Positions 1 to 8,588 of a DNA stretch of 64,000 bases are shown here, piece by piece. This DNA comes from CAIWHR01 sp963741355 (GTDB lineage Bacteria; Pseudomonadota; Gammaproteobacteria; Burkholderiales; Casimicrobiaceae), in contig CAVUIG010000004.1 in assembly GCA_963741355.1 (NCBI GenBank), positions 62,001 through 126,000 on the forward strand. Reading direction: 5' to 3'. Within the stretch, counting starts at the first letter, position 1, and each line of letters begins with the position of its first letter. A program made the translations under genes and the position numbers. Under the pieces are notes generated by a model. It ran no database searches. It saw only the letters and a program-made list of their open reading frames with translations, and was not told the DNA's origin.

Positions 1-4
1 CGTC

Positions 5-38
5 GGAAAAGAAAAACGAGACGCCTTCGCGCCTCGTT
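5..38 (-). terminator. Rho-independent terminator of the BON gene
   Basis: On the minus strand a 10-bp stem (arms 29-38 and 15-24, one G-U pair, 4-nt loop) runs straight into a U-rich tract complementary to 5-16. It lies about 35 bases past the stop of the BON gene. Confidence 0.8.
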
Positions 39-73
39 CTCTCTTCATGCATCAGCGTATCGGGTCTCGGCGA

Positions 74-403
74 CTACTTGTCCTTCTGGACCTTGAGCTC
101 GCTGTGGACCGACTTGACGCCCTCGGTATTCTTCGCGATGGCGACGGCTTGATTCACTTCTTCCTGCGTGTTGGCCGTGCCGCTCATCCAGACGATGCCG
201 TTCTTGTCGGTGTCGACCGAGATGTGTTTCATGCTGCCGGGATGGTCCGCGGCCAGCTTCGTCTTGATCTTCGTCGTGATGACCGAATCCTTGACGAAGC
301 TTTCGGGCTTGTTGCGGTCCGCGTCCGAATCCGCCGCAAAGGCGGCGACCGGTGCGAGCAGCGATCCGATTACAAAACAGGTTGTCGCGAGTTTGTGATT
401 CAT
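74..403 (-). CDS. BON domain periplasmic protein
   Basis: 109 residues. A cleavable signal peptide covers about 1-23 (basic start, hydrophobic core, AFA end), followed by one BON domain at about 36-107 with the usual V-I-T-T-K-I-K start and a G-T-A-N-T turn. BON domains bind phospholipid at the envelope, and OsmY-type members respond to osmotic stress. The neighbours are other small stress genes (DUF3309, CsbD). The gene ends at a strong terminator. No enzymatic function is expected. Confidence 0.85.
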   Translation of the reverse strand: MNHKLATTCFVIGSLLAPVAAFAADSDADRNKPESFVKDSVITTKIKTKLAADHPGSMKHISVDTDKNGIVWMSGTANTQEEVNQAVAIAKNTEGVKSVHSELKVQKDK

Positions 404-442
404 GTTGACTCCTAGCTATTGTTCCGCCAGCACCGCGCGGTA

Positions 443-602
443 TTACAGGCGCCCCATCAGGAACAGGACGATGATGACCACCAGTACCACGCCGACGATG
501 CCGCTCGGTCCATAGCCCCAGCTCGATGCGTGCGGCCACACGGGCAGGACGCCGACGAGCATCAGAATCAGTACGACCAGCAGAATGGTGCCAATGACTC
601 AT
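443..602 (-). CDS. DUF3309 small hydrophobic membrane protein (frameshifted)
   Basis: Too short to be picked up easily. The frame from about 595 down to the stop at 443-445 reads I-G-T-I-L-L-V-V-L-I-L-M-L-V-G then P-V-W-P-H and ends F-L-M-G-R-L, which is the DUF3309 pattern of about 52 residues with two hydrophobic segments. The only good start, ATG at 600-602 behind GGAGTGG, is one base out of frame. Removing one base after the second codon gives the typical M-S-I-G-T-I-L-L start, so I read a +1 insertion. Function is unknown; the family is common among stress-induced small membrane proteins. Confidence 0.7.
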
Positions 603-723
603 GATCCACTCCTTGTTATCGGGACGTGCGGGAGAACGCAGCACGGAGCGTGGGGGATGCGGCGTATCGCGTCTGTGCGCCACCGTACCTGGCAATTGAT
701 GGCATCGGAACGAGCAACGATGG

Positions 724-948
724 CTATGCCGGGATCTTCGGCTCGTAATCCTTGTGGACCTGCTCGAATGCCTTGAGCTGCAGCTCGGCCTGATCCTTGG
801 TGATGCCGTAAGCTTCCTGGATCTTCCCGGACAGCTGCTCGCGCTTGCCGGCGATGGTGTCGAGATTGTCGTCGGTCAGCTTGCCCCACTTTTCCTTCAC
901 GTGGCCTTTGAACTGCTTCCAGTTTCCTTCGATCACATCCCAGTTCAT
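724..948 (-). CDS. CsbD family stress protein
   Basis: 74 residues from ATG 946-948. It begins M-N-W-D-V-I-E-G-N-W and contains the G-K-W-G-K-L-T-D-D type core of the CsbD family, small hydrophilic proteins induced by general stress (sigma B in Bacillus, other regulons in proteobacteria). A longer in-frame start at 1029 exists, but the family starts at M-N-W, so I use that. Biochemical role is unknown. Confidence 0.88.
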   Translation of the reverse strand: MNWDVIEGNWKQFKGHVKEKWGKLTDDNLDTIAGKREQLSGKIQEAYGITKDQAELQLKAFEQVHKDYEPKIPA

Positions 949-1270
949 GGTGTTTCCCTTCATGGGTGAAGCCGTCGGCGAGATTGCCGGCGGCGGCAGA
1001 TGTCGTCCGTGGGTGAAATCATGTCGCACCGGGCGGTACGATCGGATTCTCGCCAGGCGCGATGCCCGGACAGCCGTTACTGGCTGCCGGAAGTGCCTGC
1101 CGCTTGCGGCATTTCGACGCGTGGCAGGGGCAGCACAGGGTGGTCGCCGACGCCTTTACGGTCGGTACGGTGGCGCACGAAGGTGGTTGTGAATACGCTC
1201 CTGAACGCGTTGGAAGCGCCGCCGCGGCCGTCTGTCCGGTGCCGAACATGGGGGCGCCAATGGGTCTAGA
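949..1270. other. Divergent intergenic region, no gene
   Basis: About 320 bases between the CsbD gene (minus) and the first Crp/Fnr gene (plus). The open frames here are short and not conserved. It must hold two divergent promoters, but I see only a TAGAAT -10-like hexamer at 1267-1272, without a clear -35 box. Confidence 0.4.
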
Positions 1271-2071
1271 ATGCTTTTCATGGCATCCGAGAATCCGGTC
1301 CGCGCCGCGGCGAAAGCGCCGCCAGCCCTCGCCAAGGGAACATCGGGCGGGCTCGCGCGTACGGATCACAGTCCTCATCAGAACCATCTGCTCGACGCAC
1401 TGCCGAAGCGCGACTACGAGCGGATCGCGCCCCACCTCGAGCTGATTCCGATGCCGCTGGGGGAGGTTCTCTACGAGCCCGGGATCAAGCTGCATTACGT
1501 TTACTTCCCCACGACCTCGATCGTTTCGCTGTTGTACGTCATGGAGGACGGCGCGTCGGCCGAGATCGCCATCGTCGGCAACGAAGGCATGCTCGGCATC
1601 TCGCTGTTCATGGGGGGCGACACGACACCCAGCAACGCGGTGGTGCAGAGTGCGGGGCACGCCTTCCGGCTCAAGGCCCAATTGCTGAAGGACGAGTTCG
1701 GGCGATTCGGTCCGACGATGGAGCTGCTGCTCCGCTATACCCAGGCGCTGATCACCCAGATGGCGCAGACCGCCGTGTGCAACCGGCACCACTCGGTCGA
1801 CCAGCAGTTGTGCCGCTGGCTGCTGCTGAGCCTCGATCGCCTTGCCTCGAACGAGCTCACCATGACGCAGGAGCTGATCGCCAACATGCTCGGCGTGCGC
1901 CGCGAAGGCGTCACCGAGGCTGCCGGAAAGCTGCAGGACGACGGGTTGATTCGATATCAGCGCGGCAAGATCACCGTGCTCGACCGCCCGCGGCTGGAGG
2001 CGCGGTCCTGCGAGTGCTACCAGGTCGTCAAGACCGAGTTCGACCGGCTCCTGCCCTACGTGCCGGCATAG
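1271..2071 (+). CDS. Crp/Fnr family transcriptional regulator (1)
   Basis: 266 residues. A short N-terminal tail is followed by a cyclic-nucleotide-binding type beta barrel (about 45-155) and a winged helix-turn-helix at about 198-240. The recognition helix reads R-R-E-G-V-T-E-A-A, not the FNR E-xx-S-R pattern. The N-terminal FNR cysteine cluster is absent, so it is not an Fe-S oxygen sensor. The effector is unknown. Start ATG 1271 or 1280 is uncertain because neither has a clear ribosome site. A paralogue follows in the same direction. Confidence 0.85.
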   Translation: MLFMASENPVRAAAKAPPALAKGTSGGLARTDHSPHQNHLLDALPKRDYERIAPHLELIPMPLGEVLYEPGIKLHYVYFPTTSIVSLLYVMEDGASAEIAIVGNEGMLGISLFMGGDTTPSNAVVQSAGHAFRLKAQLLKDEFGRFGPTMELLLRYTQALITQMAQTAVCNRHHSVDQQLCRWLLLSLDRLASNELTMTQELIANMLGVRREGVTEAAGKLQDDGLIRYQRGKITVLDRPRLEARSCECYQVVKTEFDRLLPYVPA

Positions 2072-2280
2072 GCGCCGCGCGGCATTGCCGGTCGCGCCGC
2101 ACGACGTCGTGCTCCGCACCTGTGTGCGCCAGCGCGCAGACGAAATTCCCCGATTCGCTCCATCCTTGCTTCCATCGCGACACTCGAGCCCGCCCCGGTG
2201 GCGGGCATCGAGCGTCGATGCGGTGACCGAATATCTGCGCACAGACCGTTCGGATTGCCCTGTTTTCAAGGAAGATCCTG

Positions 2281-2988
2281 GTGCCATCGATTCAACGTGC
2301 CCCCACCGTCAATCGACTGCTCGACGCACTGCCGAGCAACGAGCGGAGACGAATACTGGCCGAATGTGAGCCGGTCGAGCTCGCGGTTGGCGACGTGCTG
2401 TGCGCGGCCGGGGAGCGCGTTCGCCATGCCTATTTTCCCGTCCGGAGCCTGATTTCGCTCATCATGCCGATCGACGAATCGTCCCATCTGGAAGTCGGGA
2501 TGATCGGGAACGAAGGCATGTTCGGACTCCAGCTCGCGCTCGGCATGGACGTGTCGCGCGTGCGCGTCGTGGTGCAGAGCGCGGGACCGGCATTGCGAAT
2601 GGCTGCCGAATCCTTTTGCAGTGAGCTCGAAAGGAGCAGCGCGCTGCAGGCCGTCATGGATCGCTATGTCTTCGTCCAGTTGAGCCAGCTCGCGCAGGCA
2701 ACGGCCTGCACCCGGTTCCACCTCGTCGAGGAGCGGCTCGCGCGTTGCCTGCTGATGACGCAGGATCGCGTGCATGGAAACAGCTTCCACCTCACGCAGG
2801 AGCTTCTTGCATCCATGCTTGGTGTCCGCCGGGTCGGCGTCACCAAGGCGGCGAGCTCGCTGCAGGAGCGCGGCATGATCCGTTACAGCCGGGGCGACAT
2901 CACCGTCCTCGACCGGCGTGCGCTTAAGGTCGCATCCTGCGGCTGCTACAAGGCGGATCGGGAATCCTACGACCGAGCCTTCGCCTAA
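2281..2988 (+). CDS. Crp/Fnr family transcriptional regulator (2)
   Basis: 235 residues from GTG 2281, supported by AAGGA 8 bases upstream. Same architecture as the gene before it: sensor barrel in the first 140 residues, helix-turn-helix at about 171-200, then the shared G-D/K-I-T-V-L-D wing and a C-x-C-Y motif near the end. The recognition helix is R-R-V-G-V-T-K-A-A. The two are clear tandem paralogues but have diverged, so they may read different signals. No ligand can be assigned. Confidence 0.85.
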   Translation: MPSIQRAPTVNRLLDALPSNERRRILAECEPVELAVGDVLCAAGERVRHAYFPVRSLISLIMPIDESSHLEVGMIGNEGMFGLQLALGMDVSRVRVVVQSAGPALRMAAESFCSELERSSALQAVMDRYVFVQLSQLAQATACTRFHLVEERLARCLLMTQDRVHGNSFHLTQELLASMLGVRRVGVTKAASSLQERGMIRYSRGDITVLDRRALKVASCGCYKADRESYDRAFA

Positions 2989-3048
2989 CCGGTTGCCGGG
3001 CGAATTTCCCGGCCGCCCCATCGCGGCGGCTCGCACCATTCTCGGCGG

Positions 3049-3641
3049 TCAACGGTCATTGGCAGCGGTCTTCAGGTGGTGGCGGTCTTCACGGCTGCGG
3101 CCGATCGGCCGGAACGTCGGTCGCCTTGAAGGATCCGCACCGGCGATGACGATCACGTGGTTGCCAACGCGCCAGGTCGGCGTCCCCGATTCGTTGAAAA
3201 CGGTCGTCGTGCCGTCGCGAAAACGAACAGTGACTTCATAGATCCGTTCAGACGCGGGAGCCTTGCGATGGCGATCGTCGAAGTGATGCCGGCATCCTGC
3301 GGGCCCTTGACGTCGACTCTTTCCCGCCAACCGACGTCGCGCCATGCCGGGATCTCGCGCACCGAGGCGATCGTCCCGCATTCGGTGCAGCTCGCGCGGT
3401 ACCGCGTTGTGTTCGAGAGACGCGCGGCGGCATCCGGCGATTGTTCTTCCGCGGCGCGAAGATCGGCGGACCGGTCAGAGGTCTCGCTGGGCTCGATCGC
3501 TCTGACTTCGCCGGGGTCGTTGGCGTACGCGAAGGGAACCGCGCGGACGATCGCCACGACGCCGGACGTCGCGAGCAGGCAGACGACAGCGCCCGCGCTC
3601 CAGGTCCACGCACGTGCCGGCAGGTTGAAGCGGGAACGCAT
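3049..3641 (-). CDS. Secreted protein with C-terminal glycine-zipper-family tail (frameshifted)
   Basis: Start ATG 3639-3641 behind GAAGGGA. Residues 1-45 hold one membrane anchor or signal sequence. A C-x-x-C-G-T-I-A-S-V-R-E-I motif follows, then after a frameshift near 3260 the segment I-Y-E-V-T-V-R-F-R-D-G-T and G-N-H-V-I-V-I-A-G. Those two motifs flank the glycine zipper in the 'glycine zipper 2TM' outer-membrane family of betaproteobacteria, but here the zipper itself is missing. Length is two bases beyond a multiple of three, consistent with one lost base. Function unknown. Confidence 0.6.
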
Positions 3642-3813
3642 TTGGATTCCCTTCGAAGTTCCTCGGTGGGGGGCGGCGCGTACCCCGGGCCCGGCCGACA
3701 TCGAATCGGACGCCACGCGGCGTCGGATCGGCATGCGGGAGGATGAGGTACGAGGCTGCGCCGGGAGATGCATGGCGTCCGTTCGTTTGCGCACGCTGCA
3801 TGCGCCGGACGTT

Positions 3814-4386
3814 CTATTCGACGGGGATTTCGTGCTTGACGACTTTCCCGGGCGGACTCGATTTCTGCTCGGGCTTGCGGTGTTCGTCCAGCGCGGCAAG
3901 CACCAGATCCGGGTTCATCGCCTGCTGTAATGCGGCTGCGTCGGAATCGTGGCGATCCCTGACGTTCGGCAGATCACGCCGCAACTCTTCCAGCAGGTCG
4001 ATGAGCTTGGCGGCCTTCTGCTCGGTCAGCAGCGTGACCTTGAGATCGAGATGCGCCCGCTGCTGCTCGAGCTTGGCAAGCCGGCTCTGCCTGGTCAGCA
4101 CCGCGGTCGCCGTCAGCAATGCGCCGAGCCCGACAATCCCCTGCAGCCAGAAGAATGGCGCGGGATCGAATTCCGCCACGCCGAGCCTGCCCAATCCAAG
4201 GTCGGCGAGGATCCAGAGCGTGACGAAAATCAGGATGATGCCGAGAAAGGCGGGCTGTCCGACAAATCCGCTGATGCGTTCGAGGATGCGCTGCGAGTGG
4301 CTGATCTTCTGTTCTTCGCGCGCGTAGAACTCCAGAACCGCCGCGATATTCTGGCTGATCTGGTCGCCTTCAGGCTCGACCGGCAA
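3814..4386 (-). CDS. DUF1003 domain membrane protein
   Basis: 190 residues. Two hydrophobic helices (about 48-67 and 77-97) contain the W-I-L-A-D and F-D-P-x-P-F-F-W-L-Q patterns typical of DUF1003. A basic, Q-rich, probably coiled-coil region follows (100-150). The start is TTG at 4386 with AAAGAGG 4 bases upstream. The protein is predicted to sit in the inner membrane. Members are often next to stress genes, but their function is not known. Confidence 0.8.
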   Translation of the reverse strand: MPVEPEGDQISQNIAAVLEFYAREEQKISHSQRILERISGFVGQPAFLGIILIFVTLWILADLGLGRLGVAEFDPAPFFWLQGIVGLGALLTATAVLTRQSRLAKLEQQRAHLDLKVTLLTEQKAAKLIDLLEELRRDLPNVRDRHDSDAAALQQAMNPDLVLAALDEHRKPEQKSSPPGKVVKHEIPVE

Positions 4387-4522
4387 CGCACCTCTTTCTG
4401 GAGCGGCGCGGGCGCAGCCCCGAGGCTGGAATTCATGCGATCACGCTACGCGCCGGCGCGTCGCGTAATGAGCGCAACCCGGAACGGCACGCGATTCGAA
4501 TTGTGTCCGAGGCTTCGTAGCA

Positions 4523-4915
4523 TCAGGGCGCTTTTTCCGTTTCCTGCGTCATGAGGATTTCCCTCATCCCGACGTAGGGCGCGGCTGGTTCCGGTGCCGG
4601 CACCGGTGCAAGGGAATTTCGTTGCAGCACCGTCTCGAGTTCGACGATGTGGCGTTCGAGCGATGCCTTTTCGTCTTCGAGGATTGCGACCTGTCGCCGC
4701 AGCCGCGTGCCGACCCACTGTCCCTTGATGACGCTCGGGGTGGATACCAGCCCGGCGATCAGCGCACCGAAAGCCAGCGCCAGCAGGACCACCACCGCGA
4801 GCGAGCTGTCGAATTGCCACGACGCAAAGGCGACGGTCACCGGCTCGTTGTTCTGCAACGCGAACGTTACGGAGAAGATGGTGGCAATGATTCCCAGGAT
4901 CAACAGGAGTTGCAT
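4523..4915 (-). CDS. LapA domain inner-membrane protein
   Basis: 130 residues from ATG 4913-4915, chosen because GAGGA lies 5 bases upstream; a longer frame reaches 4999. Two membrane helices at about 3-22 and 39-62 frame the V-A-F-A-S-W-Q-F segment of LapA/YciS proteins, then a charged coiled coil (75-100) and a Pro/Ala-rich tail. In E. coli LapA works with LapB in lipopolysaccharide assembly. No lapB is next to this copy, so it may be a paralogue. Confidence 0.75.
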   Translation of the reverse strand: MQLLLILGIIATIFSVTFALQNNEPVTVAFASWQFDSSLAVVVLLALAFGALIAGLVSTPSVIKGQWVGTRLRRQVAILEDEKASLERHIVELETVLQRNSLAPVPAPEPAAPYVGMREILMTQETEKAP

Positions 4916-5238
4916 GGTGTCCTCGATGCGGTGTGCTGGCGCGACAATTCGGCACCTTGTGTGTTGCGACGGAAACGCGTCGTGCGGGACCGCCGCCACG
5001 CCGTCGCTAGCGTGCGCCGGGTCGATGACTTTCCATCACCGGTAGCCTTTCTTCTACGCCAACTTGTCGAGGGACTCGGTACGCCAGCGCACTCAATGGG
5101 AGCGCCGTCGTTCGCCCGATGTCGAAGCCGACGGGGATGCGCGGCGCCGCAACGCCGCTTGCGAGGATTTGCGGGCTGTAGCTCCGTCCAGCGGTTCCGG
5201 CGTCGACGATGGAGGTCGACGCGGCGGGCGAATGCCGC

Positions 5239-6654
5239 CTACGGATCGATCGACGCGCGCAGGTCGTGCTCGGTGGCGCCGGTGACCTTGACGCGCGCGA
5301 ACGCGCCGACGGCGAGCTTGCCGCCGTTCGCGATGCGCACCACGCCGTCGATCTCCGGCGCGTCGGCGGCGCTCCGCGCGATCGCCGTCCGGCCCTCGTG
5401 CGCGTCGACCAGCACGGACATCGTCGTGCCGACCCGGCGCGCGAGCCGCGCCGCGCTGATTCGCGCCTGCGCCGCCATGAAGCGCGCGCGGCGCTCTTCC
5501 TTCACGGCATCGGGGACTGAATCGGGCAGCGCATTCGCCGCGGCGCCGTCGACGGGCGAATAGGCGAAGCAGCCGACGCGGTCGAGCTGCGCGGTGTCGA
5601 GGAACGCGATCAGCTCGTCGAACTCGCGCTCGGTCTCGCCCGGGAAGCCGACGATGAACGTGCTGCGGATGACGAGATCCGGCCGGGCCGCGCGCCACGC
5701 CTCGATCGTGCGCAGCGTGCCCTCGGCGTTCGCCGGGCGCTTCATCAGCCTGAGGATGCGCGGGCTCGCGTGCTGGAACGGCACGTCGAGATACGGAAGG
5801 AGTCCGCCCTGCGCCGGGTCGGCGGTCATCCGTCCGATCACCTCGTCGACGTGCGGATAGGGATAGACGTAGTGCAGGCGCACCCACGCGCCATGCGCGC
5901 GGGCCAAGGCGTCGAGCGCCGTCGCGAGCTCGGTCATCCGCGTCTTCAGCGGCCGCCCCTGCCAGAATCCGGTCCGGTACTTGACGTCGACGCCATACGC
6001 GCTCGTGTCCTGCGAGACGACCAGCAGCTCGCGCACGCCGGCTCTCAGCAGGCGTTCCGCCTCCGCGAGCACCTCGCCGATCGGCCGGCTCACGAGGTCG
6101 CCTCGCATCGACGGGATGATGCAGAACGTGCAGCGATGGTTGCAGCCCTCGCTGATCTTGAGATACGCGTAGTGCGTCGGCGTGAGCTTGATGCCCTGCG
6201 GCGGCACGAGGTCCACGAACGGATCGTGCGGCTTCGGCAGCTGCGCGTGCACGGCGGACATCACCTCGGCGGTGGCGTGCGGGCCGGTCACCGCCAGCAC
6301 CCGCGGGTGCGCCGCGCGAACGAAGTCGCCGCCTTGCTTCGCGCCCAGGCAGCCGGTGACGATGACCTTGCCGTTCGCGGCGAGCGCCTCGCCGATGGCG
6401 TCGAGCGACTCCGCGACCGCGGCGTCGATGAAGCCGCAGGTGTTGACGACGACGAGGTCGGCACCCTCGTACGTCGGGGCGATCGCGTAGCCCTCGGCGC
6501 GCAGCTGGGTGACGATCTGCTCGGAATCGACGAGCGCTTTCGGACAGCCCAGCGACACGAAGCCGACGCGCGGAATCGCTTCGTGCTTGCGGGCTGCGGG
6601 CGCCTTGCTGCGGGGAAGGGTCATCGACGGTGATTCAAGGGTGGACATGGTCAT
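5239..6654 (-). CDS. rimO: Ribosomal protein S12 methylthiotransferase RimO
   Basis: 471 residues, slightly longer than the 441 of E. coli because of an N-terminal extension of about 28. The UPF0004 domain carries three cluster cysteines (Cys37, Cys73, Cys102). The radical SAM motif C-N-H-R-C-T-F-C gives Cys171, 175 and 178. A TRAM domain closes the protein. RimO methylthiolates an aspartate of ribosomal protein S12, and the S-L-G-C-P-K-A-L start separates it from MiaB. It lies downstream of phaR on the same strand, the usual betaproteobacterial order. Confidence 0.95.
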   Translation of the reverse strand: MTMSTLESPSMTLPRSKAPAARKHEAIPRVGFVSLGCPKALVDSEQIVTQLRAEGYAIAPTYEGADLVVVNTCGFIDAAVAESLDAIGEALAANGKVIVTGCLGAKQGGDFVRAAHPRVLAVTGPHATAEVMSAVHAQLPKPHDPFVDLVPPQGIKLTPTHYAYLKISEGCNHRCTFCIIPSMRGDLVSRPIGEVLAEAERLLRAGVRELLVVSQDTSAYGVDVKYRTGFWQGRPLKTRMTELATALDALARAHGAWVRLHYVYPYPHVDEVIGRMTADPAQGGLLPYLDVPFQHASPRILRLMKRPANAEGTLRTIEAWRAARPDLVIRSTFIVGFPGETEREFDELIAFLDTAQLDRVGCFAYSPVDGAAANALPDSVPDAVKEERRARFMAAQARISAARLARRVGTTMSVLVDAHEGRTAIARSAADAPEIDGVVRIANGGKLAVGAFARVKVTGATEHDLRASIDP

Positions 6655-6769
6655 TATCGCGCGTGGGTCGGAGGGGATCCGAAGCGTCTGGATCCCTCGT
6701 TTTTCGGTTCATGCCGTCGGCATAGTGCGCCGCAGGGGGAAGCGCGAGCGGCCCGTCGTGACGCGACGC

Positions 6770-6795
6770 AAAAAAGCCGGGCAGCCGGCCCGGCT
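6770..6795 (-). terminator. Rho-independent terminator after phaR
   Basis: Minus-strand 7-bp G+C stem (arms 6789-6795 and 6775-6781) followed by six U, about 20 bases past the phaR stop. It separates phaR from rimO. Confidence 0.8.
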
Positions 6796-6815
6796 TGTTG
6801 CGCCGCTTCGAGGGC

Positions 6816-7391
6816 TCAGCGCTTCTTTTCGTCGTCGGCGGTCGCTTCCGGGGGCGCCGCGAAATTCGGGAACGGAAACGCGGAGAACATCCCGCGCGTC
6901 TGGTCCTGCATCCGCTGCTGCATGTCCATGAAGAGCTTGGCGCTCTGCTCGAGGTAGTTGCCGAGCATCCCCTGCATCGCCGGCGCCTGCATCTGCATGA
7001 ACTGCTTCCACAGGTCGGGGGTGATCATCATCTTGTCGCCGTAGATCTGCTTGGCCTGGTCCTGCAGCTTCTTCTGGATCGCGAGGAACGCCTTGACGTT
7101 CTGCTCGATGTAGCTGCCCATGATCGTCTGCTGCGCGCTGCCGTAGAAACGGATCATCTGGACCAGCATCTCGGAGCTGAACATCGGCATCCCGCCGGCT
7201 TCCTCCTCCAGGATGATCTGCAGCAGGATCGCCCGGGTGAGGTCGTCGCCGGACTTGGCGTCCACGACCTGGAATTCGATGTTTTCCAGCACCATCTGCT
7301 TGACGTCGGCCAGCGTGATGTAGCCGCTGTTGGCCGTGTCGTACAGCCGGCGATTCGGGTACTTCTTTATGGTTCGGGGGGTGTCGGCCAT
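6816..7391 (-). CDS. phaR: PHA synthesis repressor PhaR
   Basis: 191 residues. The N-terminal PHB/PHA accumulation regulator DNA-binding domain (about 8-70) starts I-K-K-Y-P-N-R-R-L-Y-D-T. A PHB-binding domain rich in Met and Gln follows (I-M-G-S-Y-I-E-Q-N, then Q-M-Q-A-P-A-M-Q). PhaR represses phasin and its own gene and leaves DNA when it binds nascent PHA. It is divergent from phaP with about 270 bases between, which hold candidate operators. Ends at a terminator. Confidence 0.95.
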   Translation of the reverse strand: MADTPRTIKKYPNRRLYDTANSGYITLADVKQMVLENIEFQVVDAKSGDDLTRAILLQIILEEEAGGMPMFSSEMLVQMIRFYGSAQQTIMGSYIEQNVKAFLAIQKKLQDQAKQIYGDKMMITPDLWKQFMQMQAPAMQGMLGNYLEQSAKLFMDMQQRMQDQTRGMFSAFPFPNFAAPPEATADDEKKR

Positions 7392-7419
7392 GCCGGACTC
7401 CGTCGGAAGCTAGGCGCGA

Positions 7420-7425
7420 ATTATA
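7420..7425 (-). promoter_or_regulatory. Probable phaR -10 box
   Basis: A perfect TATAAT on the minus strand, 29 bases ahead of the phaR ATG. No convincing -35 box is present. The surrounding 14-mer GGTTATAATTCGCG is identical to the one ahead of bamD. Confidence 0.55.
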
Positions 7426-7478
7426 ACCCGCTGATTTAAAGGGTGTTTGAATTTGGGTTCCCGGACCCAGAAACCCTA

Positions 7479-7496
7479 TTGGTGCAACGCAGCAAA
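7479..7496. promoter_or_regulatory. Candidate PhaR operator A
   Basis: TTGGTGCAACGCAGCAAA, a TGC/GCA-rich element just upstream of the phaP -35 box. PhaR proteins are known to bind TGC-rich sites at phasin promoters. A near copy, TTGGTGCAATGCA, precedes the reductase gene at 22947. The binding is inferred. Confidence 0.5.
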
Positions 7497-7502
7497 AAGT
7501 CC

Positions 7503-7531
7503 TTGACTCCCGGGAATCCCGTCCCTACAAT
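7503..7531 (+). promoter_or_regulatory. phaP sigma-70 promoter
   Basis: TTGACT at 7503-7508 and TACAAT at 7526-7531, separated by exactly 17 bases. This is one of the best sigma-70 promoters in the window. Expected transcript start is near 7538, about 127 bases ahead of the phaP ATG. Confidence 0.75.
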
Positions 7532-7535
7532 GCAA

Positions 7536-7553
7536 TTGTGCGGTGCAGCATAA
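7536..7553. promoter_or_regulatory. Candidate PhaR operator B
   Basis: TTGTGCGGTGCAGCATAA covers the predicted phaP transcript start. A repressor bound here would block initiation. It shares the TTG-TGC-x3-GCA pattern with sites A and 23008. Inferred from sequence only. Confidence 0.5.
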
Positions 7554-7664
7554 ACGGCTTTTGCGGGAGTTACAGGTCCCGTAACAGCAGCGCGGTTGCC
7601 GCCGCAGCGGTACAGCAAACCGAGGGTCGCGGGACGGCCCATTTCATCGTCGAAAAGGATCGCC

Positions 7665-8217
7665 ATGTACAACGCACCTGAACAATTCGCTGAAATCAGC
7701 AAGGCCAATGTCGCGCAAGCGACGAAGCTCGCCGCGCTCGCCATCGAGAACGCCGAGAAGATCACCAAGCTCAACATCAACACGGCCCGCTCGGCACTCG
7801 CGCAGAGCGTCGAAGGCGCGTCGGCCGCGACCGCGGTCCGCGACGTCCAGGACCTGCTCGCGCTCCGCGCCAAGTACGCCGAAGTTGGCGTCGCCTACGC
7901 GGTCGGCTACTCGAAGAGCCTGTACGAATTCACGTCGGTCGCGCAAGCGCAATACGCCGCGCTCGCCGAAGAAACGTGGAACGCGTACACGAAGGGTGTC
8001 GCGAAGTGGGTCGAGACGGCCAGCAAGTCCGCGCCGGCCGGTTCGGACGTCGGCTTCAACGCGCTGAAGTCCACCGTCGCCGCGACGACCGCCGCGTTCG
8101 ACCAGTTCCAGAAGGCGACGAAGCAGGTCGTGAGCTTCGCCGACGCGAGCGTCCGCGCCGCTGCGGCGAAGCGCGAATGCGTCGAAGGCCGCGCCGAAGG
8201 GCCGCAAGGCCGCGTAA
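7665..8217 (+). CDS. phaP: Phasin (PHA granule surface protein), frameshifted near the end
   Basis: Phasin_2 family, about 183 residues. It begins M-Y-N-A-P-E-Q-F-A-E, is almost all amphipathic helix with many A-L-A-x-x-A repeats, and has the usual Y-A-x-x-L-A-E-E-T-W centre. Near 8167 one extra A moves the frame. Without it the protein ends A-N-A-S-K-A-A-P-K-G-R-K-A-A at stop 8215-8217, the normal phasin tail; with it the frame runs on to 8324. Phasins coat PHA granules and limit coalescence. Transcribed from the promoter at 7503 and probably repressed by PhaR. Confidence 0.9.
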
Positions 8218-8359
8218 TACCGCCAGGCATCGTGCCGCCGGCATTGTCCGTGCGGCGCGGCGTCGGCAGCCCGGCGGTCCGTGCAGAACGGATCTGCCGG
8301 GCGGGGTCCCCAGGCGGGGCTTGAAAGTGCAGAAGTCAGCCCGATCTACGCGTTGATGT

Positions 8360-8433
8360 CTCCTTCTGTATCTTCATCCTCCTCCTAGAAGATACAGCCT
8401 CGCCCCCGGTCCGCAAGGATCGGGGGTTTTTTT
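8360..8433 (+). ncRNA. Candidate double-hairpin small RNA in the phaP 3' region
   Basis: Two hairpins lie in tandem. The first has perfect 10-bp arms (8366-8375, CTGTATCTTC, and 8388-8397) and the 12-base loop ATCCTCCTCCTA. The second is an intrinsic terminator. The loop is a repeated CCTCC, complementary to ribosome-binding sites. Short 3'-UTR RNAs with such CU-rich loops are known in other proteobacteria, including Burkholderia. No promoter is evident just upstream, so it may be processed from the phaP transcript. The 5' end is a guess. Confidence 0.5.
8403..8433 (+). terminator. Rho-independent terminator of the phaP transcript
   Basis: CCCCCG (8403-8408) pairs with CGGGGG (8421-8426) over a 12-base loop, followed by seven T. 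It lies about 185 bases past the phaP stop and forms the 3' end of the candidate small RNA. Confidence 0.85.
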
Positions 8434-8588
8434 CGTGCTCCGAAATCGTTAACGCCGCGATTGCGGTGCGACGAATGAACGGCGCTTATTCCGCGGCCTC
8501 CGCGCGCACTCTGCAGCGCGAAGTCTCGAGTTGTCGGCCGCGCTCGATCGCTCGGCAACCAGCGGTCTCATTGAGTATGTGACGCGAG

